From Avelusimicrobium sp963660385 (GTDB taxonomy: Bacteria; Elusimicrobiota; Elusimicrobia; Elusimicrobiales; Elusimicrobiaceae): a stretch of DNA of 23,265 nucleotides. The stretch is taken from contig CAVKWQ010000024.1 of assembly GCA_963660385.1 (NCBI GenBank), positions 1 through 23,265 of the forward strand, written 5' to 3'. The notes below the pieces were generated by a model. The model was not told the origin of the DNA. It was given only the letters and a program-made list of their open reading frames with translations, and did no database searches. Both the position numbers and the translations under genes were made by a program. How positions within the stretch are numbered: the first letter of the stretch is position 1; each line of letters opens with the position of its first letter. Positions 6,041 through 13,476 of the stretch are shown here, in pieces.

Positions 6041-7585
6041 TTACGCCAACAGCCGTTGGGCTTGCTTAATCAGTTCGTCCAAATGCTTTTGGCTGATAAA
6101 GGTTTCGGCATAGATTTTTAAAATATTTTCTGTGCCGGAAGGCCGCACCAACAGCCACGAGGACTGCAAATAAATTTTAATGCCGTCCGTATCGCGCACG
6201 CGGGTTACCCGTTCACCCGCCACTTGTTGGAGCGTATCAAAATCCGCCGCCTTTAAGCCCTTTACGCGCTTTTTGGTGGCTTCGTCGGTCGGGATATCCA
6301 CACGCGTATAATACGGCGTGCCATATTTAGCGGTCGAACCTTCGTACAACGCGGCGATATCGCCCTCTACGGCGGTAATTTCCATTAGCAGGCACACGGC
6401 CAAAATGCCGTCCTTTTCCGGCGTCCAGCCGCTGACGGACATCCCCGCGCTTTCCTCTCCGGCCAGCACATATTTGCGCTTTACAATGCCTTCTACAAAA
6501 TATTTAAAGCCGACGTTCACCTCGTCCAATTTGAGCCCGTGGTCCGCCGCAATACGGTCTAACAGCGACGTCGTACCCAAGGTCCGCCCAATGGAATAGG
6601 CCTCGCGCACCTTTTGGTGGCGGTACAAGTAATCCGCCATTACGCACAGAGCGTGGTTCGGCGGAATTAAACCGCCCTTTTTGGTGGCGCAACCGAAGCG
6701 GTCGGCATCCGGGTCGCTGGCGCCTGCAAAATCGTAAGTGCCATTTTCCACCAGTTTAATAAGCGGCGACATCGGGTATTTAGACGACGGGTCCATACGG
6801 ATTTTGCCGTCGTGGTCAATGGGGATAAAGTAGAAGGTGGGGTCCTGCACCTTGCTGACAATTTCCACATTGTCCAAGTGGTATTTTTCCTTAATGGCTT
6901 CGTAAAACGCTAAACTGCTGCCACCCAGCGGGTGAATAGCAAATTTAAGCGGGGAAGCGGCAATCTTTTTAAAATCAATAAATTTGGCAAGCGCCGTGAT
7001 ATAGGGAGTAACCAAATCGGCCTGCCGGATAAGTCCCTTTTGGCGTGCCTGCGCAAGGTCCAGGGATTTGATTTCGTCCGTATGCGCCATATAGTAGTTG
7101 GCGTACGTTTCAATTTGGCCCGTTACCGCCGCATCTGCCGGGCCGCCATTAGACGGATTGTATTTTAAACCCATATCCTGCGGTGGATTGTGGCTGGCGG
7201 TGCCATTTAACGAAGCACTGGCGCGGCCGTTAATAATTTCAAAGGAAAAAACGGGCGTAGGCAAGGGCATATCAGGCAAAATAACGGTAAGTCCGTTCCC
7301 CGTAAGCACCTCGGCGCACAAATTGGCCGTATCACGCGACATTAAGCGCGTATCTCCCCCCACCAAAATCGGCCCCGTAATATGCTGCTCCTTATGCATA
7401 CGCGCCACCGCCTGCGCAATCGCGCGGGCGTGCAGGGCGCAAAACCCCGTCCCTAAACTGCCCCTATGGCCCGAAGTGCCAAATTTCACGGGCACGGGCG
7501 TACCTTGCGGGTTAAAAAATTGTTCTCTTAATGCGTTTACGTCAATTCTTTCTTTTGTCAGAGTTCCGGCTAATTCGCTTACCAT
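6041..7585 (-). CDS. pgm: Phosphoglucomutase (alpha-D-glucose phosphate-specific)
   Basis: 514 aa, somewhat shorter than the roughly 546-aa E. coli Pgm. It interconverts glucose-1-phosphate and glucose-6-phosphate, linking glycolysis to glycogen and nucleotide-sugar synthesis. The KFGTSGHRG motif is near residues 34-42. The phosphoserine loop has Ser131 in TASHNPP, the Mg2+ loop is D291-P-D293-A-D295-R, the sugar-binding G376-E-E-S motif follows, and the phosphate-binding R481-PSGTE is near the C-terminus. All four catalytic regions are complete. The start is supported by a GGGAG Shine-Dalgarno (minus strand, 7592-7596). Its 5' leader of about 65 nt holds two hairpins, unlike the leaderless genes around it. 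It is divergent from an outer-membrane protein gene with overlapping promoters. Confidence 0.96.
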   Translation of the reverse strand: MVSELAGTLTKERIDVNALREQFFNPQGTPVPVKFGTSGHRGSLGTGFCALHARAIAQAVARMHKEQHITGPILVGGDTRLMSRDTANLCAEVLTGNGLTVILPDMPLPTPVFSFEIINGRASASLNGTASHNPPQDMGLKYNPSNGGPADAAVTGQIETYANYYMAHTDEIKSLDLAQARQKGLIRQADLVTPYITALAKFIDFKKIAASPLKFAIHPLGGSSLAFYEAIKEKYHLDNVEIVSKVQDPTFYFIPIDHDGKIRMDPSSKYPMSPLIKLVENGTYDFAGASDPDADRFGCATKKGGLIPPNHALCVMADYLYRHQKVREAYSIGRTLGTTSLLDRIAADHGLKLDEVNVGFKYFVEGIVKRKYVLAGEESAGMSVSGWTPEKDGILAVCLLMEITAVEGDIAALYEGSTAKYGTPYYTRVDIPTDEATKKRVKGLKAADFDTLQQVAGERVTRVRDTDGIKIYLQSSWLLVRPSGTENILKIYAETFISQKHLDELIKQAQRLLA

Positions 7586-7591
7586 AGTTCA

Positions 7592-7649
7592 CTCCCAGGC
7601 GGTTGGCTCGTTGTCCTTATCCGCCGGACGGGTTGCACATCCCCCCGTC
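7592..7649 (-). promoter_or_regulatory. Structured 5' leader of pgm
   Basis: In mRNA order: a hairpin GACGGG / CCCGTC (7649-7627, 11-nt loop), a second hairpin GGCGG / CCGCC (7625-7598, 18-nt loop), then the GGGAG Shine-Dalgarno at 7596-7592. The first hairpin starts at the predicted transcription start. It does not match a riboswitch class I know. Confidence 0.4.
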
Positions 7650-7661
7650 ATTTTCTATCAT
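7633..7661 (+). promoter_or_regulatory. Promoter of the outer-membrane protein / murB unit
   Basis: TTGCAC (7633-7638), a 17-nt spacer and TATCAT (7656-7661). The gene has an ordinary leader with a GGAG Shine-Dalgarno at 7687-7690, six nt before ATG 7697. Confidence 0.45.
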
Positions 7662-7685
7662 ATTATATATCTTGCAATTTCGCAA
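7657..7685 (-). promoter_or_regulatory. Promoter of pgm
   Basis: On the minus strand TTGCGA (7680-7685), a 17-nt spacer and TATGAT (7657-7662). Its -10 occupies almost the same bases as the -10 of the opposing promoter. Confidence 0.5.
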
Positions 7686-7696
7686 CGGAGAAAACT

Positions 7697-8395
7697 ATGA
7701 AGAAACTTTTAGCCCTTTTGTTCGCTTTTTTCACCTTGGCAGGTTATGCTTCTGCCACCAACATCGCAGACGATTTCCGCGCGCATTATTCTGCATCGTC
7801 CGACTTGTCCGCCTATAACAAAGATATTAACGCTATGATTGGCGTGGCCGATTTTCACACTGGCAGAGGTACTACTTTCCCGGGCTTTGATATCGGGGCT
7901 ACGTTAAGCGCCGTTAAACCCTCCGACAAGAACAATATTACCTCCGATGATTACCTGTATGTCGGCTTTATTACCGCCGAAACCAAAATCCCGGTGCTGG
8001 ACTTGGGCGTAGTGGTGCGCGGGACGGATATGAACGGCTTTCAATCCTTGGGCGGCGGTTTAAAATACAATTACAATTTATTTGATACAATTCACCTGTC
8101 TTTGGCGGGCTTTTATGACCGCGGCAAGACCGACTGGTACACCACGGACCACTATTCCGCTTCCGCCGTGGCGTCTATGAGCGTACTGTTCTTCACCCCG
8201 TATGTGGGCGTAGGCTACGATTACGGCGAACTGAAAACCCGGAATTTGGGCGAAGAACGCTCCACCTCGGACGGCGCCGTGCGCTATACGGCGGGCGTGA
8301 ACGTAAAACCGTTCCCGTTTGTCTATATGTTTGGCGCTTATACTTACACGGCCGACAACCACGCCTTGCAAGGTGGCATTGGGCTTAACTTTTAA
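7697..8395 (+). CDS. Putative outer-membrane beta-barrel protein
   Basis: 232 aa. Residues 1-20 (MKKLLALLFAF...ASA) are a clear Sec signal peptide. The rest is rich in alternating aromatic and Gly residues, as in small 8-10-strand barrels (for example YNYNLFDTIHLSLAGFYDRG and TPYVGVGYDYG). It ends in GGIGLNF, a C-terminal Phe that fits the Bam recognition signal. No catalytic motif is visible and I cannot assign a family or ligand. It lies six nt upstream of murB, so the two are likely co-transcribed, although a functional link to MurB is not obvious. Confidence 0.75.
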   Translation: MKKLLALLFAFFTLAGYASATNIADDFRAHYSASSDLSAYNKDINAMIGVADFHTGRGTTFPGFDIGATLSAVKPSDKNNITSDDYLYVGFITAETKIPVLDLGVVVRGTDMNGFQSLGGGLKYNYNLFDTIHLSLAGFYDRGKTDWYTTDHYSASAVASMSVLFFTPYVGVGYDYGELKTRNLGEERSTSDGAVRYTAGVNVKPFPFVYMFGAYTYTADNHALQGGIGLNF

Positions 8396-8401
8396 CCGGA
8401 T

Positions 8402-9301
8402 ATGGATTACAAGCAAGAATTAAAAAATTTCTTTGGCGAAAACTGCCTCTTTAACGAACCAATGGCCCAGCATACCACTTACCGGGCGGGCGGTCCGGCG
8501 GAGGTGTATGTTTATCCCCAAACGCGCGAGGAGTGGAGTTTTGTTCTAAAACTGGCCCGCACGGGCAATATTCCGCTGCGCATTATTGGCTTTGGTTCCA
8601 ACATTTTAGTAAGCGGCAAGGGCCTTGGCGGTATTGTTTGCTCCACTAAAAAAATGAACAACATCCGCGTAGAGGGCGACCATATCCGCGCCGAAGCCGG
8701 GGCCGCGCTTGATAAAGTATGCGAACTGGCCTGTAAGGCGGGGCTTGCCGGTATGGAAAAATTATCCGGCATCCCGGGCAGCGTTGGCGGGGCTGTGTAT
8801 ATGAACGCGGGCGCGTTCGGGCAGGAAACCTTTGACAGCCTGGAATATTTTGACGTAATAGATTTGGAAGGCCGCCCGGCAACTTTATTAAAAGAAGACG
8901 TGAAATTCGGCTACCGCCGGGTGGAAGGCATTGCAAACTGCATTATTTTGTCTGCTTGCTTTAAACTGGCCAAGGGCGAATTTACGCAACTGATAGAAAC
9001 CCGCAACACCATCCAGCACAAACGCGTGGAAAAGCAACCCTTGGAATATCCTTCGGCCGGGAGCGTATTTAAACGCCCGGTGGGGGATTATGCTTCGCGC
9101 CTGATTGACGATACGGGCCTGCGCGGGTTATCCGTAGGCGGGGCCAAAGTGTCTGAAAAGCACGCGGGCTTTATTGTTAATTTCAACCACGCCACACCCG
9201 AAGATATTAAGGCGTTAATGGACCAAGTGCGCCAAAAAGTGAAGGAAAAACACGGTGTGGAGTTGGAACTGGAACAAATTTTGTGGGGAAAATTTGATTA
9301 A
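8402..9301 (+). CDS. murB: UDP-N-acetylenolpyruvoylglucosamine reductase
   Basis: 299 aa, typical of a type II MurB. It reduces UDP-GlcNAc-enolpyruvate to UDP-MurNAc with NADPH and FAD in the cytoplasm. The FAD-binding PLRIIGFGSNILVS is near 58-71 and SGIPGSVGGAVYMNAGAFG near 122-140. Y171-R172 binds substrate. The proton-donor Ser221 lies in SAGSVFKRP, and a C-terminal acidic residue near Glu291 completes the site. No proper Shine-Dalgarno precedes the ATG, but the previous stop codon is only six nt upstream, so coupling is likely. A second peptidoglycan-precursor step is thus encoded a few kb from murI and pgeF, in a separate unit. No hairpin terminator follows, only a T-run near 9321. Confidence 0.97.
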   Translation: MDYKQELKNFFGENCLFNEPMAQHTTYRAGGPAEVYVYPQTREEWSFVLKLARTGNIPLRIIGFGSNILVSGKGLGGIVCSTKKMNNIRVEGDHIRAEAGAALDKVCELACKAGLAGMEKLSGIPGSVGGAVYMNAGAFGQETFDSLEYFDVIDLEGRPATLLKEDVKFGYRRVEGIANCIILSACFKLAKGEFTQLIETRNTIQHKRVEKQPLEYPSAGSVFKRPVGDYASRLIDDTGLRGLSVGGAKVSEKHAGFIVNFNHATPEDIKALMDQVRQKVKEKHGVELELEQILWGKFD

Positions 9302-9335
9302 TTTCCCTATACAAATAAAGTTTTTTTAAAAAGTG

Positions 9336-9364
9336 TTGACGGAAACCGCAGAATTAGTTAAAAT
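9336..9364 (+). promoter_or_regulatory. Strong promoter of tRNA-Asp
   Basis: TTGACG (9336-9341), exactly 17 nt, TAAAAT (9359-9364). The predicted start is about 12 nt before the mature tRNA. This is the closest match to the sigma-70 consensus in the window. Confidence 0.8.
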
Positions 9365-9382
9365 ATATATGTAGCAAGTAAA

Positions 9383-9460
9383 GGAGTCGTGGTGTAGCCT
9401 GGTTAACACGCTGCCCTGTCAAGGCAGAGACCGCGAGTTCGAATCTCGTCGACTCCGCCA
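9383..9460 (+). tRNA. tRNA-Asp (anticodon GTC), CCA encoded
   Basis: Full cloverleaf: acceptor GGAGTCG (9383-9389) with CGACTCC (9450-9456), D arm GTGT / ACAC, and anticodon stem CTGCC / GGCAG with loop CTGTCAA. The GTC anticodon is at 9418-9420. The T arm GCGAG / CTCGT has loop TTCGAAT. Discriminator G and genomic CCA are at 9457-9460. It has its own promoter and terminator. Confidence 0.98.
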
Positions 9461-9472
9461 TTTGAAACATTA

Positions 9473-9494
9473 CCCGCCTAACGGCGGGTTTTTT
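9473..9494 (+). terminator. Terminator of tRNA-Asp
   Basis: CCCGCC (9473-9478) pairs with GGCGGG (9483-9488) around TAAC, followed by six T. Confidence 0.9.
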
Positions 9495-9506
9495 ATTTTT
9501 AGTTTT

Positions 9507-9543
9507 AAAAAGCCGTGTGGAAAATTACTCCACACGGCTTTTA
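9507..9543. terminator. Terminator of the dCMP deaminase gene (bidirectional)
   Basis: AGCCGTGTGG (9511-9520) pairs perfectly with CCACACGGCT (9530-9539), with AAAA before and TTTT after. It lies just beyond the minus-strand stop at 9550. Confidence 0.88.
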
Positions 9544-9549
9544 GCAAGT

Positions 9550-10038
9550 TTAATATCCTCTCGTCCCGTTTAAAGACTCGTCGTTATCCACCCACTCCTG
9601 CACGTTAATTACGCGGTAATCATTTTCCGTATCGCGGATAACCACTTTCTCTATCCCGGCGTTAATCACCATACGCTTACACATAGAGCAACTGGATGAA
9701 TTTTTAATATATTCCCCGGTGTCGGCTTCGCGCCCGGCCAAATACAGGGTAGCCCCCAGCATTTTATCACGCGGCGCGCTGATAATGGCGTTGGCCTCGG
9801 CGTGCACACTACGGCACAATTCATAGCGTTCCCCACGCGGGATATTTAATTGCTGGCGGATACAATACCCCAAATCGGTACAATTCTTCCGCCCGCGGGG
9901 CGCCCCCACATACCCGGTAGAAATCACTTCGTCATTTTTGACGATAACCGCCCCGTAACGGCGGCGCAGGCAAGTGCCGCGCTGGGAAACCACATCGGCT
10001 AAATCTAAATAATAATTTACTTTATCACGCCTGGGCAT
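9550..10038 (-). CDS. Deoxycytidylate (dCMP) deaminase family protein, ComEB-like
   Basis: 162 aa, normal length. It should deaminate dCMP to dUMP for dTTP synthesis. The zinc-dependent cytidine deaminase signature is complete: His79-Ala-Glu81 in SVHAEANAI, then Cys117-x-x-Cys120. The usual Pro before the first Cys is Ser (SSSCSMCKRM), a variation within the family. The GYVGAPRGRKNC block (near 42-53) is characteristic of the dCMP rather than the free cytidine deaminases. A strong AGGAGG Shine-Dalgarno four nt before the ATG sets the start. The gene converges on tRNA-Asp and is divergent from the Omp85-like gene. Confidence 0.93.
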   Translation of the reverse strand: MPRRDKVNYYLDLADVVSQRGTCLRRRYGAVIVKNDEVISTGYVGAPRGRKNCTDLGYCIRQQLNIPRGERYELCRSVHAEANAIISAPRDKMLGATLYLAGREADTGEYIKNSSSCSMCKRMVINAGIEKVVIRDTENDYRVINVQEWVDNDESLNGTRGY

Positions 10039-10064
10039 AGCCCCTCCTAATATCTTTGTTGGTT

Positions 10065-10070
10065 ATTATA
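10065..10070 (-). promoter_or_regulatory. -10 box of the dCMP deaminase gene
   Basis: TATAAT on the minus strand, 26 nt before the ATG, giving an ordinary leader of about 20 nt with AGGAGG. The -35 is weak. Confidence 0.45.
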
Positions 10071-10093
10071 GCAAATATGTTTTAAGCAATAAA

Positions 10094-10123
10094 TTACCTA
10101 CCGGTAAGTATAAAAGATATAAT
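10094..10123 (+). promoter_or_regulatory. Promoter of the Omp85-like gene (leaderless type)
   Basis: TTACCT (10094-10099), an 18-nt spacer and TATAAT (10118-10123), then seven AT-only nt to ATG 10131. No Shine-Dalgarno. Confidence 0.5.
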
Positions 10124-10130
10124 TTTATAT

Positions 10131-11423
10131 ATGAAGATTTTTCTCTCTCTTTTACTGGTTTGTTTTTCTCTTTCTTCCTTCGCCCAGACCGTGGGCGAAG
10201 TGTCGGCCTCTTCCACGCGGATGAGCCCCCAAACGCTAAAAAAATTATTCCTGCTAAAACCGGGCGATGCGTTTACGCCCGAAGAATATGATAAAGCGCA
10301 AGACGATTTACACAATTTGCGCGTATTTAAAAAGTTGGACTTTTCCACCACTGCGCAGGGCGACAAAGTAAACATATCCATTGACGCCCAAGACGGCAGT
10401 TATATCTTTCCCCTCGCCTTTGCGGCGGGCGGGGCCAAAAGCGCGGCGGGTGTTTCGCTTGCCGGAGGCAACCTGTTTAAACAAGGCGAAAGCACATTTT
10501 TATTTGTGGGCGGAAGCCAAGACGGCATAACCGCCAGCGCGGGGATTACCCAAGGGGATGACCACTTGTCCGTGGGTTACACCAAACTGAATTTTGACCA
10601 GCGTTTTTACAGCGGTTACCGCTCCAATATGTTTGGCGTGTTCTCCACCACCGACGACGAGGACGAATACACCAACGATTTAAAGGCCCAAGTCCACTCT
10701 AAAAAAGAGCAATTCTCCGCCACGTATTCGCACCGTTTTTTCCGCACCGTCCGCGCGTTTATCCGCCCGGAATACGTCCGCTATGCTTATTCCGCCCCGG
10801 GGTTTGATAACGGCAACCACAACCAAATTACCTTGGGTCTGCGCCTGACGGATGATATCCGCCAAGGAACCAATATGGGCGCACTTTCGGGCTACGGGCT
10901 AACCGATAAAGAAAAAAGCCTGCGTAATCTCCCCCACGCCCGCCAAGGCTACGCCGCCGATATTTTTTATACGGGTGGCGGAAACTGGACGGGAAGCGAT
11001 TACGATATCGCCAAACTGGGCGTAAACGCCGCGTGGGTGTTAGAACTGAAAAACCGCCATATGCTGATTGTGCAAGGCAAAGCACAAGATGCGTTTAAGG
11101 CGTCTTTTAGCGATGAAGTTTTATCCGCCGATTTACTCACCTTTGGCCGCTATGACCGCCAAATCCGCGGCGAAAGAGGGCTTGGCATTGGCACCTCGTT
11201 TGTCTATTATCTTTTGCGAAACAACACGGGGCTTTTGTCCTTGGCGCCATTTTACGAAAACGCCTACGTCTATGCGGGCGGCGGATACCGCGCCCACAGC
11301 GGCGCCGGGGCAACTTTATCCTACAAATTGTGGCGTTTTCCGCTCCCGGTGGGGCTGAACTATACCCATAACTTGCAAGACGGCGGGGACCTCATTGGCT
11401 TTATCATCGGCGGGGCCTTTTAA
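10131..11423 (+). CDS. Omp85-like outer-membrane protein with one POTRA-like domain
   Basis: 430 aa. Signal peptide 1-18 (ending SSFA). Residues about 20-88 resemble a single POTRA domain: the segment MSPQTLKKLFLLKPGDAFTPEEYDKAQDDLHNLRVFKKLDF has the POTRA helix-helix-strand pattern. Residues about 90-430 form a barrel of repeated amphipathic strands. I345-R346-G347 (QIRGERG) matches the (V/I)RG motif of loop 6 in the Omp85 superfamily. The chain ends in GGAF, with C-terminal Phe. BamA has five POTRA domains and is about twice as long, so this is not BamA. It may be a patatin-free or TamA/FhaC-type relative that secretes or inserts an unknown substrate. No substrate gene is adjacent. Confidence 0.75.
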   Translation: MKIFLSLLLVCFSLSSFAQTVGEVSASSTRMSPQTLKKLFLLKPGDAFTPEEYDKAQDDLHNLRVFKKLDFSTTAQGDKVNISIDAQDGSYIFPLAFAAGGAKSAAGVSLAGGNLFKQGESTFLFVGGSQDGITASAGITQGDDHLSVGYTKLNFDQRFYSGYRSNMFGVFSTTDDEDEYTNDLKAQVHSKKEQFSATYSHRFFRTVRAFIRPEYVRYAYSAPGFDNGNHNQITLGLRLTDDIRQGTNMGALSGYGLTDKEKSLRNLPHARQGYAADIFYTGGGNWTGSDYDIAKLGVNAAWVLELKNRHMLIVQGKAQDAFKASFSDEVLSADLLTFGRYDRQIRGERGLGIGTSFVYYLLRNNTGLLSLAPFYENAYVYAGGGYRAHSGAGATLSYKLWRFPLPVGLNYTHNLQDGGDLIGFIIGGAF

Positions 11424-11449
11424 CTAACCTTTTTTATCCCAAGGCAAAG

Positions 11450-11491
11450 GCCGCTCCAACTGCTATACTGGCAGTAAGGGGCGGCTTTTTT
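11450..11491 (+). terminator. Terminator after the Omp85-like gene, with nested hairpin
   Basis: GCCGCTCC (11450-11457) pairs with GGGGCGGC (11478-11485), enclosing an inner ACTGC / GCAGT hairpin. Six T follow. Confidence 0.8.
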
Positions 11492-11526
11492 GCGCACCCG
11501 ACAATAACCAAACAGGGGGTAAAAAT

Positions 11527-12051
11527 ATGGGGATGAAGGGAAAAGAAATCGTACACAGAGCAGGGGTAGATGTGCAAGCGTTGGTAACGGCTTTAAATAA
11601 AGCCTATTGCGATGAGTGGCTGGCGTACTACCAATATTGGGTAGGTGCCCAAGTAGCCACAGGCGCGTGCGCCCCGAAACTGATTGCGGAAATGGAAGAA
11701 CACGCCGCAGAGGAATTGGAACACGCCGGAAAATTGGCCAAGCGCATTATAGAACTGGGTGGCACGCCTGTTTTGGCCCCGCAGGATTGGTACAAGGAAA
11801 GCACCTGCGGGTACTTGGTTCCCAAGGACAGCGAGTCCAAAATGCTGCTTGCCCAAAACCTGCAAGGCGAACGCTGTGCCATAGAGGTTTATAACAAACT
11901 CTTGGATATGGTAAAGGACAAGGACCCGATTACCTTCCACTTACTGCGCCAAATTTTAGAGGACGAGGTGGAACACGAGCAGGATTTGGAAGATATCGGC
12001 CTGGATATTAAAGACATTACAGGCGGCGACTGCGGCTGTTGCGCCGGGTAA
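11527..12051 (+). CDS. Dps-like ferritin of the DPSL / thioferritin group
   Basis: 174 aa, a four-helix ferritin fold. Di-iron ligands of the bacterioferritin type are visible: Glu30, Glu63-x-x-His66, Glu115 and Glu147-x-x-His150. The DPSL (thioferritin) group adds a cysteine pair near the iron site. Here Cys94 (ESTC) and Cys117 (GERCAIEVYNKL) sit in the expected context. Such proteins form 12-subunit cages that oxidise and store iron, typically with peroxide, in anaerobes and archaea. An extra C-terminal tail, GGDCGCCAG, adds three cysteines (169, 171, 172) that I do not know from the family. A GGGGGT Shine-Dalgarno about seven nt before the ATG sets the start. The role is probably oxidative-stress protection and iron storage. 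Confidence 0.88.
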   Translation: MGMKGKEIVHRAGVDVQALVTALNKAYCDEWLAYYQYWVGAQVATGACAPKLIAEMEEHAAEELEHAGKLAKRIIELGGTPVLAPQDWYKESTCGYLVPKDSESKMLLAQNLQGERCAIEVYNKLLDMVKDKDPITFHLLRQILEDEVEHEQDLEDIGLDIKDITGGDCGCCAG

Positions 12052-12060
12052 ACATCTGGT

Positions 12061-12091
12061 AAAAAGCCCCGCCAATGAGCGGGGCTTTTTT
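12061..12091. terminator. Bidirectional terminator between the ferritin gene and the minus-strand secreted protein gene
   Basis: AGCCCCGC pairs with GCGGGGCT around a 6-nt loop, with A-run before and T-run after. Confidence 0.88.
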
Positions 12092-12094
12092 AAA

Positions 12095-13324
12095 TCATTT
12101 TCCAACCGGGTGGGGCGTATAAGTCCGTCCGTCTTTTACGATATTTTTGCCTTGTCTGGCGTCCGGGCTGACAAGACGTTTTTCATCCGTCTCCCGCAAC
12201 CGAAACGGCCTTAAATACATTACCGTCGTTTTAGTATCAAACTTTTTAAGCCAAGCGGAAAATTCCACGGGCTCCTTAAACAAAAATTTATCTATTACCA
12301 CCGGGACAAACTGCCCGCCCCGCTGGCTTACGGCCAAGGTTGCGGCGTGGTATTCCCATTGTGGGTATTTTTCGCCATTTGGCGAAATGAAATTTGTTTT
12401 TCCGTCCGCCGCCGTCAAATACCTGTTCTGCTGCGAACGCATTGTAACTTCATACAAGCGCAAATTGCTATTACTCCGTCCGTTTACTTGGGTAACCACC
12501 GCGCGGCAAATTTTGCGGCACGAAGCATAGGTGCAAGCCGCGCACTCGTCCGTGGCCGGGCGGTAGTAATATTGCTTGGCGCTGGAATTATACCGTCCGG
12601 CGGTTTTATCCAAAACGTCCAAACTGGCGGTGTTTTCCTCGTACAGCACCACTTGGCGGCTTAATTCTTGCAAGGAGGCTTGCATATATTTTTTAAAGAA
12701 AGCCTTATCCTCCGCGGGAATAGACGCCGTCCATTTGGCACGGGCCAAGGTAAAGCCTGCACGCCCGGTTTTCCCGGCGGATTTTTTTAGTGTCGTCAAA
12801 AAGGCCGCCTCTACATAGTCATTTTTTAAATCGTCCGCGTTGTATTTGGGCAACCGCGCTTGGCTGAAATAATTAGCCAACCGGGCTTTGATTTCTTTTT
12901 TATGACTGTTGTAAAAGGATAAACTATCCTGCACATTAAACGAATCGCGCATATGTTCAAAAGTGTCCAACGCGCCGAAATAGTTTACGTCCAAGTGCGT
13001 GGGCGCCTGCGTTTCCCCATACACGGCGGTGGAAATGTACATTTGATACAAATATCCCGCCATCGCCGAAACAATATCGGACGAATCAAACCAATAGCCT
13101 ATCCGTTCCCAAGTCCCCACCGGCTCCACCACCCGGTTAGAGACCGGATAATAGCGCATCCAAGCCAAGCGGTTTAAGCCCGGGTTCTTTTGCGCGAACA
13201 CGGAACCCGCCATTTTGCTTTTTAACTGCGTGTAAAAGGGCGACGTAAGCCGCTGGGCCTGCGCCGGAACGCCCAGCAAGCCTAGCGTGCAAATAAATAT
13301 AAGAAACCGTTTAATACTCTTCAT
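12095..13324 (-). CDS. Secreted protein with possible protein-glutaminase-like (transglutaminase-fold) domain
   Basis: 409 aa from the preferred start at 13324. Residues 1-23 are a signal peptide (MKSIKRFLIF...PAQA). The ATG twelve codons upstream (13360) is rejected because a TTGAAG-17-TATACT promoter lies between the two starts. Residues 25-250 are helical and unrecognised. Residues about 255-365 resemble protein glutaminase (Gln deamidase): a Cys cluster C261-x2-C264-x4-C269-x3-C273, then W-E-Y-H326, and 19 residues later VID345KFLFKEPVEFSAWLKKF. The known family has a Cys-His-Asp triad with about 20 residues between His and Asp and a similar D-x-x-L-F-x-x-P-V-x-x-x-x-W-L sequence. The Cys region fits less well. 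If right, it would deamidate Gln side chains of proteins outside the cytoplasm. The extra cysteines may form disulfides. It could also be an unrelated secreted protein. Confidence 0.8.
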   Translation of the reverse strand: MKSIKRFLIFICTLGLLGVPAQAQRLTSPFYTQLKSKMAGSVFAQKNPGLNRLAWMRYYPVSNRVVEPVGTWERIGYWFDSSDIVSAMAGYLYQMYISTAVYGETQAPTHLDVNYFGALDTFEHMRDSFNVQDSLSFYNSHKKEIKARLANYFSQARLPKYNADDLKNDYVEAAFLTTLKKSAGKTGRAGFTLARAKWTASIPAEDKAFFKKYMQASLQELSRQVVLYEENTASLDVLDKTAGRYNSSAKQYYYRPATDECAACTYASCRKICRAVVTQVNGRSNSNLRLYEVTMRSQQNRYLTAADGKTNFISPNGEKYPQWEYHAATLAVSQRGGQFVPVVIDKFLFKEPVEFSAWLKKFDTKTTVMYLRPFRLRETDEKRLVSPDARQGKNIVKDGRTYTPHPVGK

Positions 13325-13331
13325 ACCGTAT

Positions 13332-13360
13332 AGTATAGAAAACAAACCGACACGCTTCAA
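13332..13360 (-). promoter_or_regulatory. Promoter of the glutaminase-like gene (leaderless type)
   Basis: On the minus strand TTGAAG (13355-13360), exactly 17 nt, TATACT (13332-13337), then seven nt to the ATG at 13322-13324. No Shine-Dalgarno. It decides the start codon. Confidence 0.65.
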
Positions 13361-13431
13361 GGGGCTTTGGGCCCCCTTTACATAGGTCCAAAGGCCTAAT
13401 TTTACCCAGCGCCGTTTGGCAGATTATTTAT

Positions 13432-13469
13432 TATAATATAGGGGAAGTTTCACTTCCGTTCAAAAGGAG
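13432..13469 (+). promoter_or_regulatory. -10 box, 5' hairpin and Shine-Dalgarno of hppA
   Basis: TATAAT (13432-13437) without a clear -35. It is followed by the tight hairpin GGAAGT-TTC-ACTTCC (13443-13457), which begins at the predicted mRNA 5' end. Shine-Dalgarno AAGGAG (13464-13469) lies seven nt before ATG 13477. A 5'-terminal hairpin may protect the mRNA; that is inference. Confidence 0.5.
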
Positions 13470-13476
13470 ATACGCT

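Noticed and set aside
9383..9460. tRNA-Asp as an integration site of a genomic island
   Set aside because: No integrase, no partial tRNA repeat and ordinary housekeeping genes on both sides.
10828..11366. Overlapping open frames opposite and within the Omp85-like gene
   Set aside because: Low-complexity, Arg/Pro-rich shadows without start signals.
13325..13360. Upstream ATG extending the glutaminase-like protein by 12 codons
   Set aside because: It overlaps a TTGAAG-17-TATACT promoter, and the signal peptide starts properly at the downstream ATG.
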